A stretch of DNA of 64,000 nucleotides. Source: Anthopleura xanthogrammica (taxonomy: Eukaryota > Cnidaria > Anthozoa > Actiniaria > Actiniidae). How positions within the stretch are numbered: the first letter of the stretch is position 1; the number at the start of each line of letters is the position of its first letter. Both the position numbers and the translations under genes were made by a program. The notes below the pieces were generated by a model. The model was given only the letters and a program-made list of their open reading frames with translations. It did no database searches and was not told the origin of the DNA. Below are positions 35,586-43,643 of this stretch, one piece after another. The stretch spans positions 10,448,992 through 10,512,991 of the forward strand of contig OZ025210.1 of NCBI GenBank assembly GCA_964019055.1, in the 5' to 3' direction.

Positions 35586-35996
35586 CTACGAGACAAAGTT
35601 GTCCGGCATGACTCTGGTTCTTTTGCGTCCATAGCGTGAGGAGGTAGCATCAGGTGGGGCCTCTGTTACTTCATGACAGGAACTGCCAGCTGAGGAGTCA
35701 CTTGCTTCACTCAAAATAGAACAATCAGAACCAATTCTTTGTTCGATAATGTCACTCTCCGAGTCTGATGATGTTGGAGGCGTGTTGGCTCGCTTATCCA
35801 GCTCCGTATCCTGCACAATGGAAGCAAGGATCTTGCTGCCTATATGGGCTTTTACCACAGCAATTTTTTGTTTTTTGACTCCTTTGAAGGTCATCTTGTG
35901 GTAATGCAAATACAAATCAAGCTCGCTTACTCTAAGTGCTGCTAAACTGTCAGAATTATAAAGATAATCCCAGCATCGCCAGAAATTCCGAACCAT
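35586..35996 (-). pseudogene. Transposon relic, C-terminal part (SAP-like segment, acidic tail)
   Basis: A 136-codon frame on the minus strand begins with an aromatic segment. It continues with LRVSELDLYLHYHKMTFKGV followed by KKQKIAVVKAHI, which resembles a SAP-type helix pair, then a Ser/Asp/Glu-rich tail and a basic end (RYGRKRTRV). Together with 36,657-37,027 it looks like the remains of one long protein of the host transposon. I recall similar repeat-encoded proteins in cnidarian genomes but cannot assign a function. Confidence 0.45.
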
Positions 35997-36656
35997 TTTG
36001 GGCGGAGCTTATTATTCATCATTTTTACCCTGTCAATCAAGCAATTGTGTAGATTCGATTATGATTGGGCTATTGTGAATGTGACAATTGAATGTTTACC
36101 TTTCCGGAACGTTGCGATAATAATGGCGTCTCGACAAGAAAAAGGGTTTTATTTGGCATTAAATAGCACTTGCACAGTTGATATTAATAAATGGAATAAA
36201 CAACTTTTAGAAGAGTTCAGTGTGAAAATGCGCTTCATCTTGTACTCCAAAGTCAAGTTACATCTCAAGATGGAGGCAGAAATGGAAGCCCTGTTAATGC
36301 TAAACTTCACCTCGTAAAACCGAGACGAAAATTTAATTCTTTCTTCTGAAATTTCGTGAAATGCTCAAGACATACTTCCTCAATCGATTGGAAGTTCGGG
36401 AAGGAAAAAAGTGTTTGACTATTTTGAGCTGAGAGCCGAAGATGTGAGACCAGGTTAAGGTATTCTTATGATAATCCACTGTAATGTCTGACTATTATAG
36501 TCCTTGGCATTAAAATGTATTTACCGAGCTGAAAACTATCACCAACGGAGTTAAATTGAGATCAAATGAAAGTTCGAATACACTTTATTGTATTTGAGGT
36601 TCCGGCTGGCTTATTTATCCAGTTAAAATTAAAATATTTTACTTTATCGAAATTTC

Positions 36657-37027
36657 TCAATACTTTTCCCACCATATTTGAGCCCTGAATTTTATAAGTA
36701 TCATGACTTTAACTGCGCATGTCCGTTCGGAATTTCTGGCGATGGTCAATGTCGTTTGGTCCTGCTGTTTTCGCTGTATTCTTTGACGGTCAGTTTCTGC
36801 TTTCTTTTTCTCTTTTCGAATTTTAATCTGGGATAAGTGCTCAATATATTCGGCTACTAGCTTTTCGGAAACAATGTAGTCATTTGAAAACTTCTCAATT
36901 GCCGCACTATCTCCGGGTTTTAGCTCTTTTTCAAACATTCTTTTGATTTGTGCTCTTGGCTGAAAATCATCTGGTGTACGACCATTTGTTGGAGTCTGTG
37001 ATATTGGAAGGTAGTGGAATTCAGGGA
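36657..37027 (-). pseudogene. Transposon relic, middle part, interrupted by the 5.7-kb element
   Basis: Reading leftward from the insertion point the minus strand encodes FPEFHYLPISQTPTNG, then KPGDSAAIEKFSNDYIVSEK and a charged helix ending in QRIQRKQQ. The apparent frame upstream of this (37,028-37,193) belongs to the inserted element. On the other side, at 42,703-42,790, the same frame continues upstream (PTPRPYPDYK), followed by a TGA two codons before the junction. The gene was therefore already dead, or died soon after. The CAGGGA target duplication lies at the break. Confidence 0.6.
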
Positions 37028-37240
37028 AGTAGTATGAGAGTACCAATTCTACATCAATATTTTGAGGTACGAGTGAGGTACGAGTGAGGTACATGTTCCA
37101 TTTTGAGGTACGCGCATTCTGAGATGCTGGGGGAGGGGAGGGGTGGTGAGTCATGTCTATTTTTAGATTCGAGGATTGCACCACGCGATGCAATGAAGGC
37201 TGAAGTTTTTATTCATTTAATATTTGTCAAAAATAGAAAA

Positions 37241-37312
37241 CTCCTTGACGGGGAATCGAACCCCGGTCACTTGCTCGACAGGCAAGTATACTAACCACTG
37301 TACTATCAAGGA
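37241..37312 (-). tRNA. tRNA-Asp-GUC: tRNA-Asp (GUC), left arm
   Basis: It is identical to the right-arm copy. The acceptor TCCTTGA pairs fully with TCAAGGA and the discriminator is G. The anticodon stem CTTGC/GCAAG holds the loop CTGTCGA, so the anticodon is GUC. The B box reads GGTTCGATTCC. No intron. Confidence 0.9.
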
Positions 37313-37347
37313 TTTTGATGTTTTTTCTCTATCATAAAATATATTAG

Positions 37348-37433
37348 TCTCACGAGTCGGGATCGAACCGACGACCAACAGATGGCTGTTTTTACACTAC
37401 AGTCTGTCGCTCTACCAACTGAGCTATCATGAG
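37348..37433 (-). tRNA. tRNA-Tyr-GUA: tRNA-Tyr (GUA) with 13-nt intron, left arm
   Basis: The acceptor CTCATGA pairs with TCGTGAG (one G-U) and is followed by A73. The D arm GCTC/GAGC, anticodon stem ACAGA/TCTGT and T arm are intact. A 13-nt intron (TGTAAAAACAGCC) sits one base 3' of the anticodon, the normal place in eukaryotic nuclear tRNA-Tyr. The mature length would be 73 nt. Confidence 0.9.
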
Positions 37434-37609
37434 ATGTATACTTTTACTCTTCATTAAAACCTTATATTAGAGTTTATTGAAATAATATAGACTGACTGAT
37501 TATACATCATGAGTAAGGATACTGTTTTGTATCATATTTTTCTTTATCTTGTGGGATTAGCCTTGGAATCATACCCCTATTCACTCCCCATATTTTGAAT
37601 AAAATATGA

Positions 37610-37681
37610 TGACCTTAATGGGATTCGAACCCATAACTTCTGATCTGGAGTCAGAGATGCTAACCATTACACCATAAGGTC
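37610..37681 (-). tRNA. tRNA-Trp-CCA: tRNA-Trp (CCA), left arm
   Basis: The acceptor GACCTTA pairs with TAAGGTC and the discriminator is A. The anticodon arm TCTGA-CTCCAGA-TCAGA matches the conserved eukaryotic tRNA-Trp arm. The T arm ATGGG/CCCAT is complete. All stems are intact. Confidence 0.88.
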
Positions 37682-37989
37682 CTTTTTGGTTCCAAACAGC
37701 TAAAATTCATAATTATGTTACTAGCCTGGATGGGAAGACACTTTTCTGCAGGTGGTATTTCTAATTTGATTGTACACATTAATCTTCGAGATACTGATTT
37801 ATTGTTCATTATGTACACATAAATATCACATTGTACTTTACTTTGTTTAAGCAAACAAAAGCTATTGTTTCCATCAACACACGATGTTTATCTTGGATTT
37901 GTCAAAATCAATTTTGAATAAATTTGTTTTCGGAGGTTGTGTTTTGAGTGTCACTGGAAATATTTCTCTATGTTTCAGAGAAAAAATAT

Positions 37990-38062
37990 GATCTTAATGG
38001 GAATCGAACCTATAATCTTCTGATCTAGAGTCAGACGTGATAACCATTACACTATAATTGTC
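37990..38062 (-). tRNA. Degenerate tRNA-Trp-like copy with CUA anticodon, left arm
   Basis: The anticodon arm is TCTGA-CTCTAGA-TCAGA, so the anticodon reads CUA, complementary to UAG. It is one base away from the neighbouring tRNA-Trp. The acceptor GACAATT does not pair well with TAAGATC (four mismatches) and the T stem has one mismatch. It may be a pseudogene. It is preserved identically in both arms. Confidence 0.55.
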
Positions 38063-38139
38063 CTCGTAATAGACAATAACTACGTGATTTATTGTATGAT
38101 TATATTTCTCGTTCAGTGGCAAAGCTTTTGTCAAGGTTC

Positions 38140-38145
38140 TTTATT
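38140..38145 (-). terminator. Poly(A) signal for the ATPase gene
   Basis: AATAAA on the minus strand lies 24 nt after the stop codon of the ATPase gene, within the inverted repeat. Its mirror copy serves the gene ending in the other arm. Confidence 0.6.
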
Positions 38146-38168
38146 AATTTTGATCTCAATATTACAAC

Positions 38169-39689
38169 TTAGAATTTTTCCCACTTGGGCAATGACTTGA
38201 CCATGGCTTTCAGTCTTTGTGAACGACGTGGAGGCTCTAAGACTACATCTTTGTATTTATGGGCGTCCTGATAACTAATCCACTTGATGGGTTTTTCTTT
38301 ACTTAATGGGGGAGTGGGTGGAAAATCAAGTGGGGTTGGAAGAGATCGTGTTTTAGGGGTGCTGGAAGAAGAGGGTTGATCAAAACCCGTCGTGGTTTTT
38401 AAGGGAGTAGAAGGAACCTCGGCTATACTGGGTTCAAAAGAAGGAGTTCTAATTTTAGAGGTTAGTCGCTCTAGGAAGGAAGGGGTCTTTGGTTTAGGCG
38501 TTACATAGCCACTGTCACTGGTGAGACTTATTGAGGGAACGTTTTCTGGAGTTGTTGCATTAGTGGGAAGCCTAGGACCAGCTGATGGTGGTGTCTGTAA
38601 TGTTTGCACCATTTCCAACCTTGATTTGTGTGGCAAACTACTTCGTTGAAGCTGCTGTTCTAGATCGAGGTATCGATTGTAGAGTTGCGTATATTCTTTG
38701 AATTTTAGCTCCGCAGGGACATTGGGTTCCTTTAGAATACTAGCCATCTGCTCCTCTAAATTCTGCAGTATTTTGAGTATGGGTGACTGTAAATAGCTCT
38801 GACGTTCGAAATAGTTGGCAATAGATTGCACGACTTCTGATTGTCCACCATGCTGTGATGTTGTCGTAGGGTTCGACTGTAAAACAACATGATCACTAGG
38901 GAGAACATTGGTTCGAAGTCTGCACTCCTCTTGAGTATTGGGTTTGAGATCCACAAACAGATATCCGTAAGGTCGTTGGACAGCGGCCTCGTACTTTTGA
39001 ATAAACTGTTCTGTTTTTCCCGGGTACATCTGTTTCCCCAAAGTCATCATTTGTAGCTTGTCTCTTGGGTTTTTAAATAGAACAAGGTACGCAGCGTTCA
39101 GACTCAAAGTTCGCATGATTTTTCCTTGGAAATAAAGGTTTTGTAGGAGGAAGATGACACTGAGGTTGCGATGGTGAGATCCTTTGGTGAATAAATTCAT
39201 GATTCTTTTGTCGTTGGAAGTTTCGGTCATTTGGTCATCAATCACGATCACATTATTAATTTGAGGGTCAAAATAACTATCTTCATCTAAGTCGTACGGT
39301 ATGCCTTTAACAAACTCTATGCCTGGCACTGTCTGTAACATGCCTTCATAAGCAGGTTGCCATTGGGAATAACTCCAAACGATTCGTTGTGGTGGGGGTG
39401 TTATTACTTTTCTCGCACGTTCGAGCAGATTCTGTACCCAAACTGTTTTACCTGATCCAGTCATTCCTGCCACTATGGCCGTAAAGGGGTGTAGCAATTG
39501 AAACCTGTCGCATTCTATGCCTTCAACATTTCGAGTCTGAGGGTAGGGACTAAACCGCTGACCAATTGTTTGCATATGTTTTCCTTGAAGTAAGAGTGCT
39601 CGCTCAGGACCACTGATCTTGTGGACACGAGTTAAATGAGACCATACATGTTGCACGGACTTGCCACAAATAGGACACAACCGCCCCAT
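38169..39689 (-). CDS. Zinc-finger / A32-like packaging ATPase
   Basis: This 506-residue P-loop protein starts with a C2H2-type finger (C5, C8, H18, H23). Walker A is GMTGSGKT at 75-82 and Walker B is VIVIDD at 147-152. A segment after it (SVIFLLQNLYFQGK) resembles the conserved strand that follows Walker B in HerA/FtsK-type DNA-packaging ATPases of Polintons and related viruses. The C-terminal third is Ser/Pro/Thr-rich and probably disordered. The expected role is moving the element's DNA into a capsid, although the element encodes no capsid itself. The last codons (PKWEKF and stop) lie in the inverted repeat, so they are shared with the gene at 40,665-41,561. The ATG was chosen because it directly precedes the finger. 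It is transcribed divergently from the two right-hand genes. Confidence 0.8.
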   Translation of the reverse strand: MGRLCPICGKSVQHVWSHLTRVHKISGPERALLLQGKHMQTIGQRFSPYPQTRNVEGIECDRFQLLHPFTAIVAGMTGSGKTVWVQNLLERARKVITPPPQRIVWSYSQWQPAYEGMLQTVPGIEFVKGIPYDLDEDSYFDPQINNVIVIDDQMTETSNDKRIMNLFTKGSHHRNLSVIFLLQNLYFQGKIMRTLSLNAAYLVLFKNPRDKLQMMTLGKQMYPGKTEQFIQKYEAAVQRPYGYLFVDLKPNTQEECRLRTNVLPSDHVVLQSNPTTTSQHGGQSEVVQSIANYFERQSYLQSPILKILQNLEEQMASILKEPNVPAELKFKEYTQLYNRYLDLEQQLQRSSLPHKSRLEMVQTLQTPPSAGPRLPTNATTPENVPSISLTSDSGYVTPKPKTPSFLERLTSKIRTPSFEPSIAEVPSTPLKTTTGFDQPSSSSTPKTRSLPTPLDFPPTPPLSKEKPIKWISYQDAHKYKDVVLEPPRRSQRLKAMVKSLPKWEKF

Positions 39690-40281
39690 CTCGTGTCTTT
39701 GAAGAATGAGACTAATTCTTGAAGGAGACGCTATTTTATGATAGACCTTGCTCGGCTCTTAGGCTCGGAGCTTTAAGGCTCGGCTTGGCTCGGCTCGTAT
39801 TGGCTCGGCTCGGCTCATAAAGGCTCGGAGCCTAAGGGCTCGGCTCGTATTGGCTCGGCTCGGCTCATAAAGGCTCGGAGCCTAAGGGCTCAGCTCGATT
39901 GTAGGCTCGGCTCGGCTCATAAAGGCTCGGAGCCTAAGGGCTCAGCTCGATCGTAGGCTCGGCTCGGCTCGTATAGGCTCGCAGCCTAAGGGCTTGGCTC
40001 GCAGCTCAGCTCGGCTCGGCTCGTATAGGCTCGGAGCCAAAGGGCTTGGCTTGTAGGCTCGGCTCGACTAGTCTAGGCTAGGTTAGGTTGAGATGTATGC
40101 CATTCTGCGAACCCAATTTTGTTTCAAAGGGTAAATCATGAATACACTCTCTTTCGTGACGTGCAAGATTAGGTTGGTACAATATAGGTTGGTACAATAT
40201 AGGTTGGTATAATAAACTAGAATAAATAGTAGATGCATCTCAGATGATTTACTATTTCAACACGTCTTTCGAAGAGAGAAC
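39690..40281. promoter_or_regulatory. Divergent promoter region with GGCTCGGCTC repeat array
   Basis: Between the divergently transcribed genes, 39,745-40,075 is filled by repeats of about 60 bp made of GGCTCGGCTCGTATAGGCTC and GGAGCCTAAGGGCTC. These contain many GGCTCGGAGCC-like imperfect palindromes. To its right, GGTTGGTACAATATA is repeated two to three times (about 40,172-40,212). It is strikingly GC-rich beside its AT-rich surroundings. A bidirectional promoter or replication origin is plausible but not shown. Confidence 0.6.
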
Positions 40282-40602
40282 ATGAGTCGATTACTTGTTG
40301 ATAATTTTGGCTATTTGCATTTTTTAGTTCGTTGTCCTGAACCTCAGAGAAAAGTCTTGCTCGCTACTGCCACTCCTGAACAAGTTCATGTAGTGTGCGA
40401 GGTCTGTCATAATCTATTGAAAGGAGTTATTCCACTTACTTACTCTCAAAAAGAAACATTGAGATCTCATGCTAATGACATCAGAACACTAGCAGACTCA
40501 TCAGTGCCTTTCAAAACAAAGAAAATAATTTTAGCCCAAAAGGGCGGCAGATTTGTAAAAGATATTGCATCCCCTTTGGCTGGGAATGTATTCTTGCTAT
40601 AA
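40282..40602 (+). CDS. Small basic protein with QKGG motif (pX-like)
   Basis: This 106-residue protein begins MSRLLVDNFGYLHFLVRCPE. It has a hydrophobic Cys-containing middle (VCEVCHNLL), a basic stretch ending in LAQKGGRF, and a hydrophobic tail. Small proteins with this layout and a K/Q-GG motif near the C terminus are widespread in invertebrate viral elements. They have been compared with adenovirus-type core or minor capsid peptides released at GG sites. I recall the pattern from such proteins; no function is proven. The next gene follows after about 60 nt. Confidence 0.6.
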   Translation: MSRLLVDNFGYLHFLVRCPEPQRKVLLATATPEQVHVVCEVCHNLLKGVIPLTYSQKETLRSHANDIRTLADSSVPFKTKKIILAQKGGRFVKDIASPLAGNVFLL

Positions 40603-40631
40603 ATAGTCCTTCGTAATCCCTCGATATTCAT

Positions 40632-41561
40632 TTGGATCTTGTTAAGACATTAGTGATCATCATGAAGCGAAGATATTCTGAAAATTCCGAGGAAGATGTA
40701 TCTGACTCCGAGGCCTCTAGTGAGGAGGAGCCTTTGGACAATGAAATTGATCAGATGGTACAGGAGCTTTCCAAAAGCATACCCAGGGAGAAGGTTCTAA
40801 ATGTACTCCACAGTATGGCCGCTTCTAAGGACATTTTGTATTGGAATTCGCATGGAGAAATGACTTATCATCAACGACGAATCCCAGTCACAAGCATGAA
40901 GGAATTAGTTGAATATGCTTTATTACCTTACAACTCAGATGTTAGACCACCCAGAGGTTTAAAAACGTTTACTAATGGATTGGTAGAACTGGGCATTAAC
41001 AAACATCTAATTGGAAATCAGAAATTGTTGGTAGATCTTGTTGCTACGCAACCGGAAGATGAAGACACGGATGAGAGTGAGACTGAAAGTCAGTCAACTG
41101 ATGATCAATCCCATAATCATGAACCGCATGATGAAGAAGAGGAAGAACAAAGTAGTGATGATGAAGAGGGGGAACAAGAGGAAGAACAAAGCATGGACGA
41201 GGAATCAAATTCTGATGAAGAAGAACAAAGAGAGTGTCACGTTTGTCAAGAACCCCGACAGTTTCTCAAGATATCTGTAGTGCGGTGCCCAACTTGCCAT
41301 TGGCATGAAGGTCACTCCGGTTATCTAAACGATGTAGTTCACTGTGACATTTGTACAACCGTTTTCCCAGCTAATCTACAGAACACAAAGAAAACATTTT
41401 ACTGCTGTAATGACTGCGATTCTATTCACCAGATGTCGTTAAAGTCAAACAGATTGAAACTCATTGTACCAAAACATGAAGGCGAACAAATGGAAGAAGA
41501 GGGAAACCACGGAACGGATCACGAATACTTTCCTTCATTACCCAAGTGGGAAAAATTCTAA
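40632..41561 (+). CDS. Acidic protein with Cys-rich C-terminal domain
   Basis: The first ATG in this open frame is at 40,665 (MKRRYSENSEED), giving about 298 residues; 40,632 is a TTG and is an unlikely start. The N-terminal part has an acidic Ser/Glu patch, then a folded-looking region, then a long Asp/Glu/Gln run. The C-terminal domain has paired cysteines: CHVC, CPTC, CDIC and CCNDC. This suggests one or two treble-clef or ribbon-type zinc modules. The final PKWEKF is identical to the end of the ATPase because both genes end in the inverted repeats. It is probably a DNA- or protein-binding regulator. I do not recognise the family. Confidence 0.65.
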   Translation: MDLVKTLVIIMKRRYSENSEEDVSDSEASSEEEPLDNEIDQMVQELSKSIPREKVLNVLHSMAASKDILYWNSHGEMTYHQRRIPVTSMKELVEYALLPYNSDVRPPRGLKTFTNGLVELGINKHLIGNQKLLVDLVATQPEDEDTDESETESQSTDDQSHNHEPHDEEEEEQSSDDEEGEQEEEQSMDEESNSDEEEQRECHVCQEPRQFLKISVVRCPTCHWHEGHSGYLNDVVHCDICTTVFPANLQNTKKTFYCCNDCDSIHQMSLKSNRLKLIVPKHEGEQMEEEGNHGTDHEYFPSLPKWEKF

Positions 41562-41584
41562 GTTGTAATATTGAGATCAAAATT

Positions 41585-41590
41585 AATAAA
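41585..41590 (+). terminator. Poly(A) signal for the acidic-protein gene
   Basis: AATAAA lies 24 nt after the stop codon, at the mirror position of the signal in the left arm. Confidence 0.6.
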
Positions 41591-41667
41591 GAACCTTGAC
41601 AAAAGCTTTGCCACTGAACGAGAAATATAATCATACAATAAATCACGTAGTTATTGTCTATTACGAG

Positions 41668-41740
41668 GACAATTATAGTGTAATGGTTATCACGTCTGAC
41701 TCTAGATCAGAAGATTATAGGTTCGATTCCCATTAAGATC
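41668..41740 (+). tRNA. Degenerate tRNA-Trp-like copy with CUA anticodon, right arm
   Basis: It is the mirror copy of 37,990-38,062. The anticodon loop CTCTAGA gives CUA. The D arm and B box (GGTTCGATTCC) are present, but the acceptor stem pairs poorly, so charging and processing are doubtful. Confidence 0.55.
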
Positions 41741-42048
41741 ATATTTTTTCTCTGAAACATAGAGAAATATTTCCAGTGACACTCAAAACACAACCTCCGA
41801 AAACAAATTTATTCAAAATTGATTTTGACAAATCCAAGATAAACATCGTGTGTTGATGGAAACAATAGCTTTTGTTTGCTTAAACAAAGTAAAGTACAAT
41901 GTGATATTTATGTGTACATAATGAACAATAAATCAGTATCTCGAAGATTAATGTGTACAATCAAATTAGAAATACCACCTGCAGAAAAGTGTCTTCCCAT
42001 CCAGGCTAGTAACATAATTATGAATTTTAGCTGTTTGGAACCAAAAAG

Positions 42049-42120
42049 GACCTTATGGTGTAATGGTTAGCATCTCTGACTCCAGATCAGAAGTTATGGG
42101 TTCGAATCCCATTAAGGTCA
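42049..42120 (+). tRNA. tRNA-Trp-CCA: tRNA-Trp (CCA), right arm
   Basis: It is the mirror copy of 37,610-37,681 with all stems intact. It is separated from the CUA copy by about 310 bp of AT-rich sequence. Confidence 0.88.
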
Positions 42121-42296
42121 TCATATTTTATTCAAAATATGGGGAGTGAATAGGGGTATGATTCCAAGGCTAATCCCACAAGATAAAGAAAAATATGATA
42201 CAAAACAGTATCCTTACTCATGATGTATAATCAGTCAGTCTATATTATTTCAATAAACTCTAATATAAGGTTTTAATGAAGAGTAAAAGTATACAT

Positions 42297-42382
42297 CTCA
42301 TGATAGCTCAGTTGGTAGAGCGACAGACTGTAGTGTAAAAACAGCCATCTGTTGGTCGTCGGTTCGATCCCGACTCGTGAGA
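42297..42382 (+). tRNA. tRNA-Tyr-GUA: tRNA-Tyr (GUA) with 13-nt intron, right arm
   Basis: It is the mirror copy of 37,348-37,433. The intron covers about 42,334-42,346. C1-G72 and A73 are the usual eukaryotic tyrosine identity elements, which supports a nuclear-type origin. Confidence 0.9.
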
Positions 42383-42417
42383 CTAATATATTTTATGATA
42401 GAGAAAAAACATCAAAA

Positions 42418-42489
42418 TCCTTGATAGTACAGTGGTTAGTATACTTGCCTGTCGAGCAAGTGACCGGGGTTCGATTCCCCGTCAAGGAG
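42418..42489 (+). tRNA. tRNA-Asp-GUC: tRNA-Asp (GUC), right arm
   Basis: It is the mirror copy of 37,241-37,312 with full acceptor pairing and discriminator G. It is the tRNA gene nearest the element end, 213 bp from it. Confidence 0.9.
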
Positions 42490-43643
42490 TTTTCTATTTT
42501 TGACAAATATTAAATGAATAAAAACTTCAGCCTTCATTGCATCGCGTGGTGCAATCCTCGAATCTAAAAATAGACATGACTCACCACCCCTCCCCTCCCC
42601 CAGCATCTCAGAATGCGCGTACCTCAAAATGGAACATGTACCTCACTCGTACCTCACTCGTACCTCAAAATATTGATGTAGAATTGGTACTCTCATACTA
42701 CTCAGGGAGTCACTTGTAGTCAGGATATGGTCGCGGCGTTGGTTTGGCTTCAGAGCTTACAAAGTCATTCTCTTTACAGAAGTATTTCGCTGCCGTAAAT
42801 CAAGGATTTAAGAGGTACTGATTAATTAGTTTTGACGGCAGCCAAAAACGTATTTCACAACTAGTCGTGGGAATGTCTGAGAAAGTCAACCGCAGTAAAG
42901 TATGAATTTTATATAAGTTTAAACACAATAACATGCGCTCAGACTCAATAGTTGTGAATTACCGTTCGACATAGTTTTAATATGTGTTGTATTCGTTCTC
43001 AATCAAATACTACTTCAATGACATATAAAATTCAAATGATTTTTGCAGTTTTTTTTATTTAATAGAAAATGTGACCTATTTTTAATAATAAATTTAATAA
43101 ACGGCCGAGAGAAAAATTCATATGTGTATCAAACCTGAGTGTGACCATGGGGGGAGGGCCATGGGTATTCTAAGTATACTGGATGGGGAGGGTCATGAGT
43201 TTAGTTTTGGAATCGCTGGGGAGGGTCAAACGTTTTTTTGGAAAAATTACTTTGAATTCTCCAGCCCTCCCCCCCTGATAATAAACGTACCTTCCCTTAT
43301 GAAGGTTTACATTTCCAATATGTTAATGACTGTGACTTCAGGTAAGGCTTCATTAAATATACAAAATTAATCTGGTTCACACAAACAGTATTTCAAAAGC
43401 ACCATTATTTTACTCGTGGTTTACATAAAAGATATTTTAAATCTGTTTTCTTAAAATGGCCAGGTTACAAGAAATACACTAAAATACCTTAGAAGACCTC
43501 ACAGTCGTTAACATATTGGTATTATAAACCTTCATATCTTAAAGACGCATCGCTCAAATCAAGAAACATTCTACTATTCGACTATTTACTTCATGTAAAA
43601 ATCAGTATTGAAGGCATTGGAAAAAAGGTTATGTGCACTTTAA

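Larger units (their letters stand above)
37028..38195. repeat. Left terminal inverted repeat of the 5.7-kb element
   Basis: It pairs with 41,535-42,702. Both arms contain the same four tRNA-like genes, the same AATAAA signal, and the last seven codons and stop of the gene that ends in each arm. A single mismatch was noted at the innermost edge (CATTG against CATTA). Confidence 0.95.
37028..42702. mobile_element. 5.7-kb Polinton-type element with tRNA genes in its inverted repeats
   Basis: The element starts AGTAGTATGAGAG and ends CTCTCATACTACT. It is flanked by the direct repeat CAGGGA (37,022-37,027 and 42,703-42,708). A 6-bp duplication and AG-initial termini are hallmarks of Polintons/Mavericks. 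Inverted repeats of about 1.17 kb pair base by base (positions sum to 79,730) and look almost identical, so the insertion is young or the arms are converted. Each arm has four tRNA or tRNA-like genes. The 3.3-kb core encodes a zinc-finger/packaging ATPase leftward, and a small basic protein plus an acidic Cys-rich protein rightward. No DNA polymerase, integrase, protease or capsid gene is present. It must therefore depend on another element, or be a satellite-like derivative. Confidence 0.9.
41535..42702. repeat. Right terminal inverted repeat of the 5.7-kb element
   Basis: It mirrors 37,028-38,195, with the same tRNA content in + orientation. Long stretches were compared and showed no differences except at the innermost edge. 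Confidence 0.95.
35180..43643. mobile_element. TTAA-flanked transposon that hosts the 5.7-kb element
   Basis: The outer ends are inverse: TTAAAGTGCACATAACC at the left and GGTTATGTGCACTTTAA at the right. Similarity continues discontinuously inward for some 260-500 bp (CAATGCCTTCAATAC, AGGTACGTTTATTATC, CCAGCCCTCC). TTAA on both sides would fit a TTAA-targeting superfamily such as piggyBac or Kolobok, but no transposase was recognised. Without the nested insertion the element is about 2.8 kb. Its remaining coding content is a decayed minus-strand gene (35,586-37,027, continuing at about 42,703-42,790). Long-range pairing of the ends was read by eye. Confidence 0.65.

Noticed and set aside
41668..41740. 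A working UAG suppressor explaining the TAG-separated TRAF repeats
   Set aside because: The acceptor stem is poorly paired, and the tRNA belongs to an unrelated mobile element, so a causal link is not supported.
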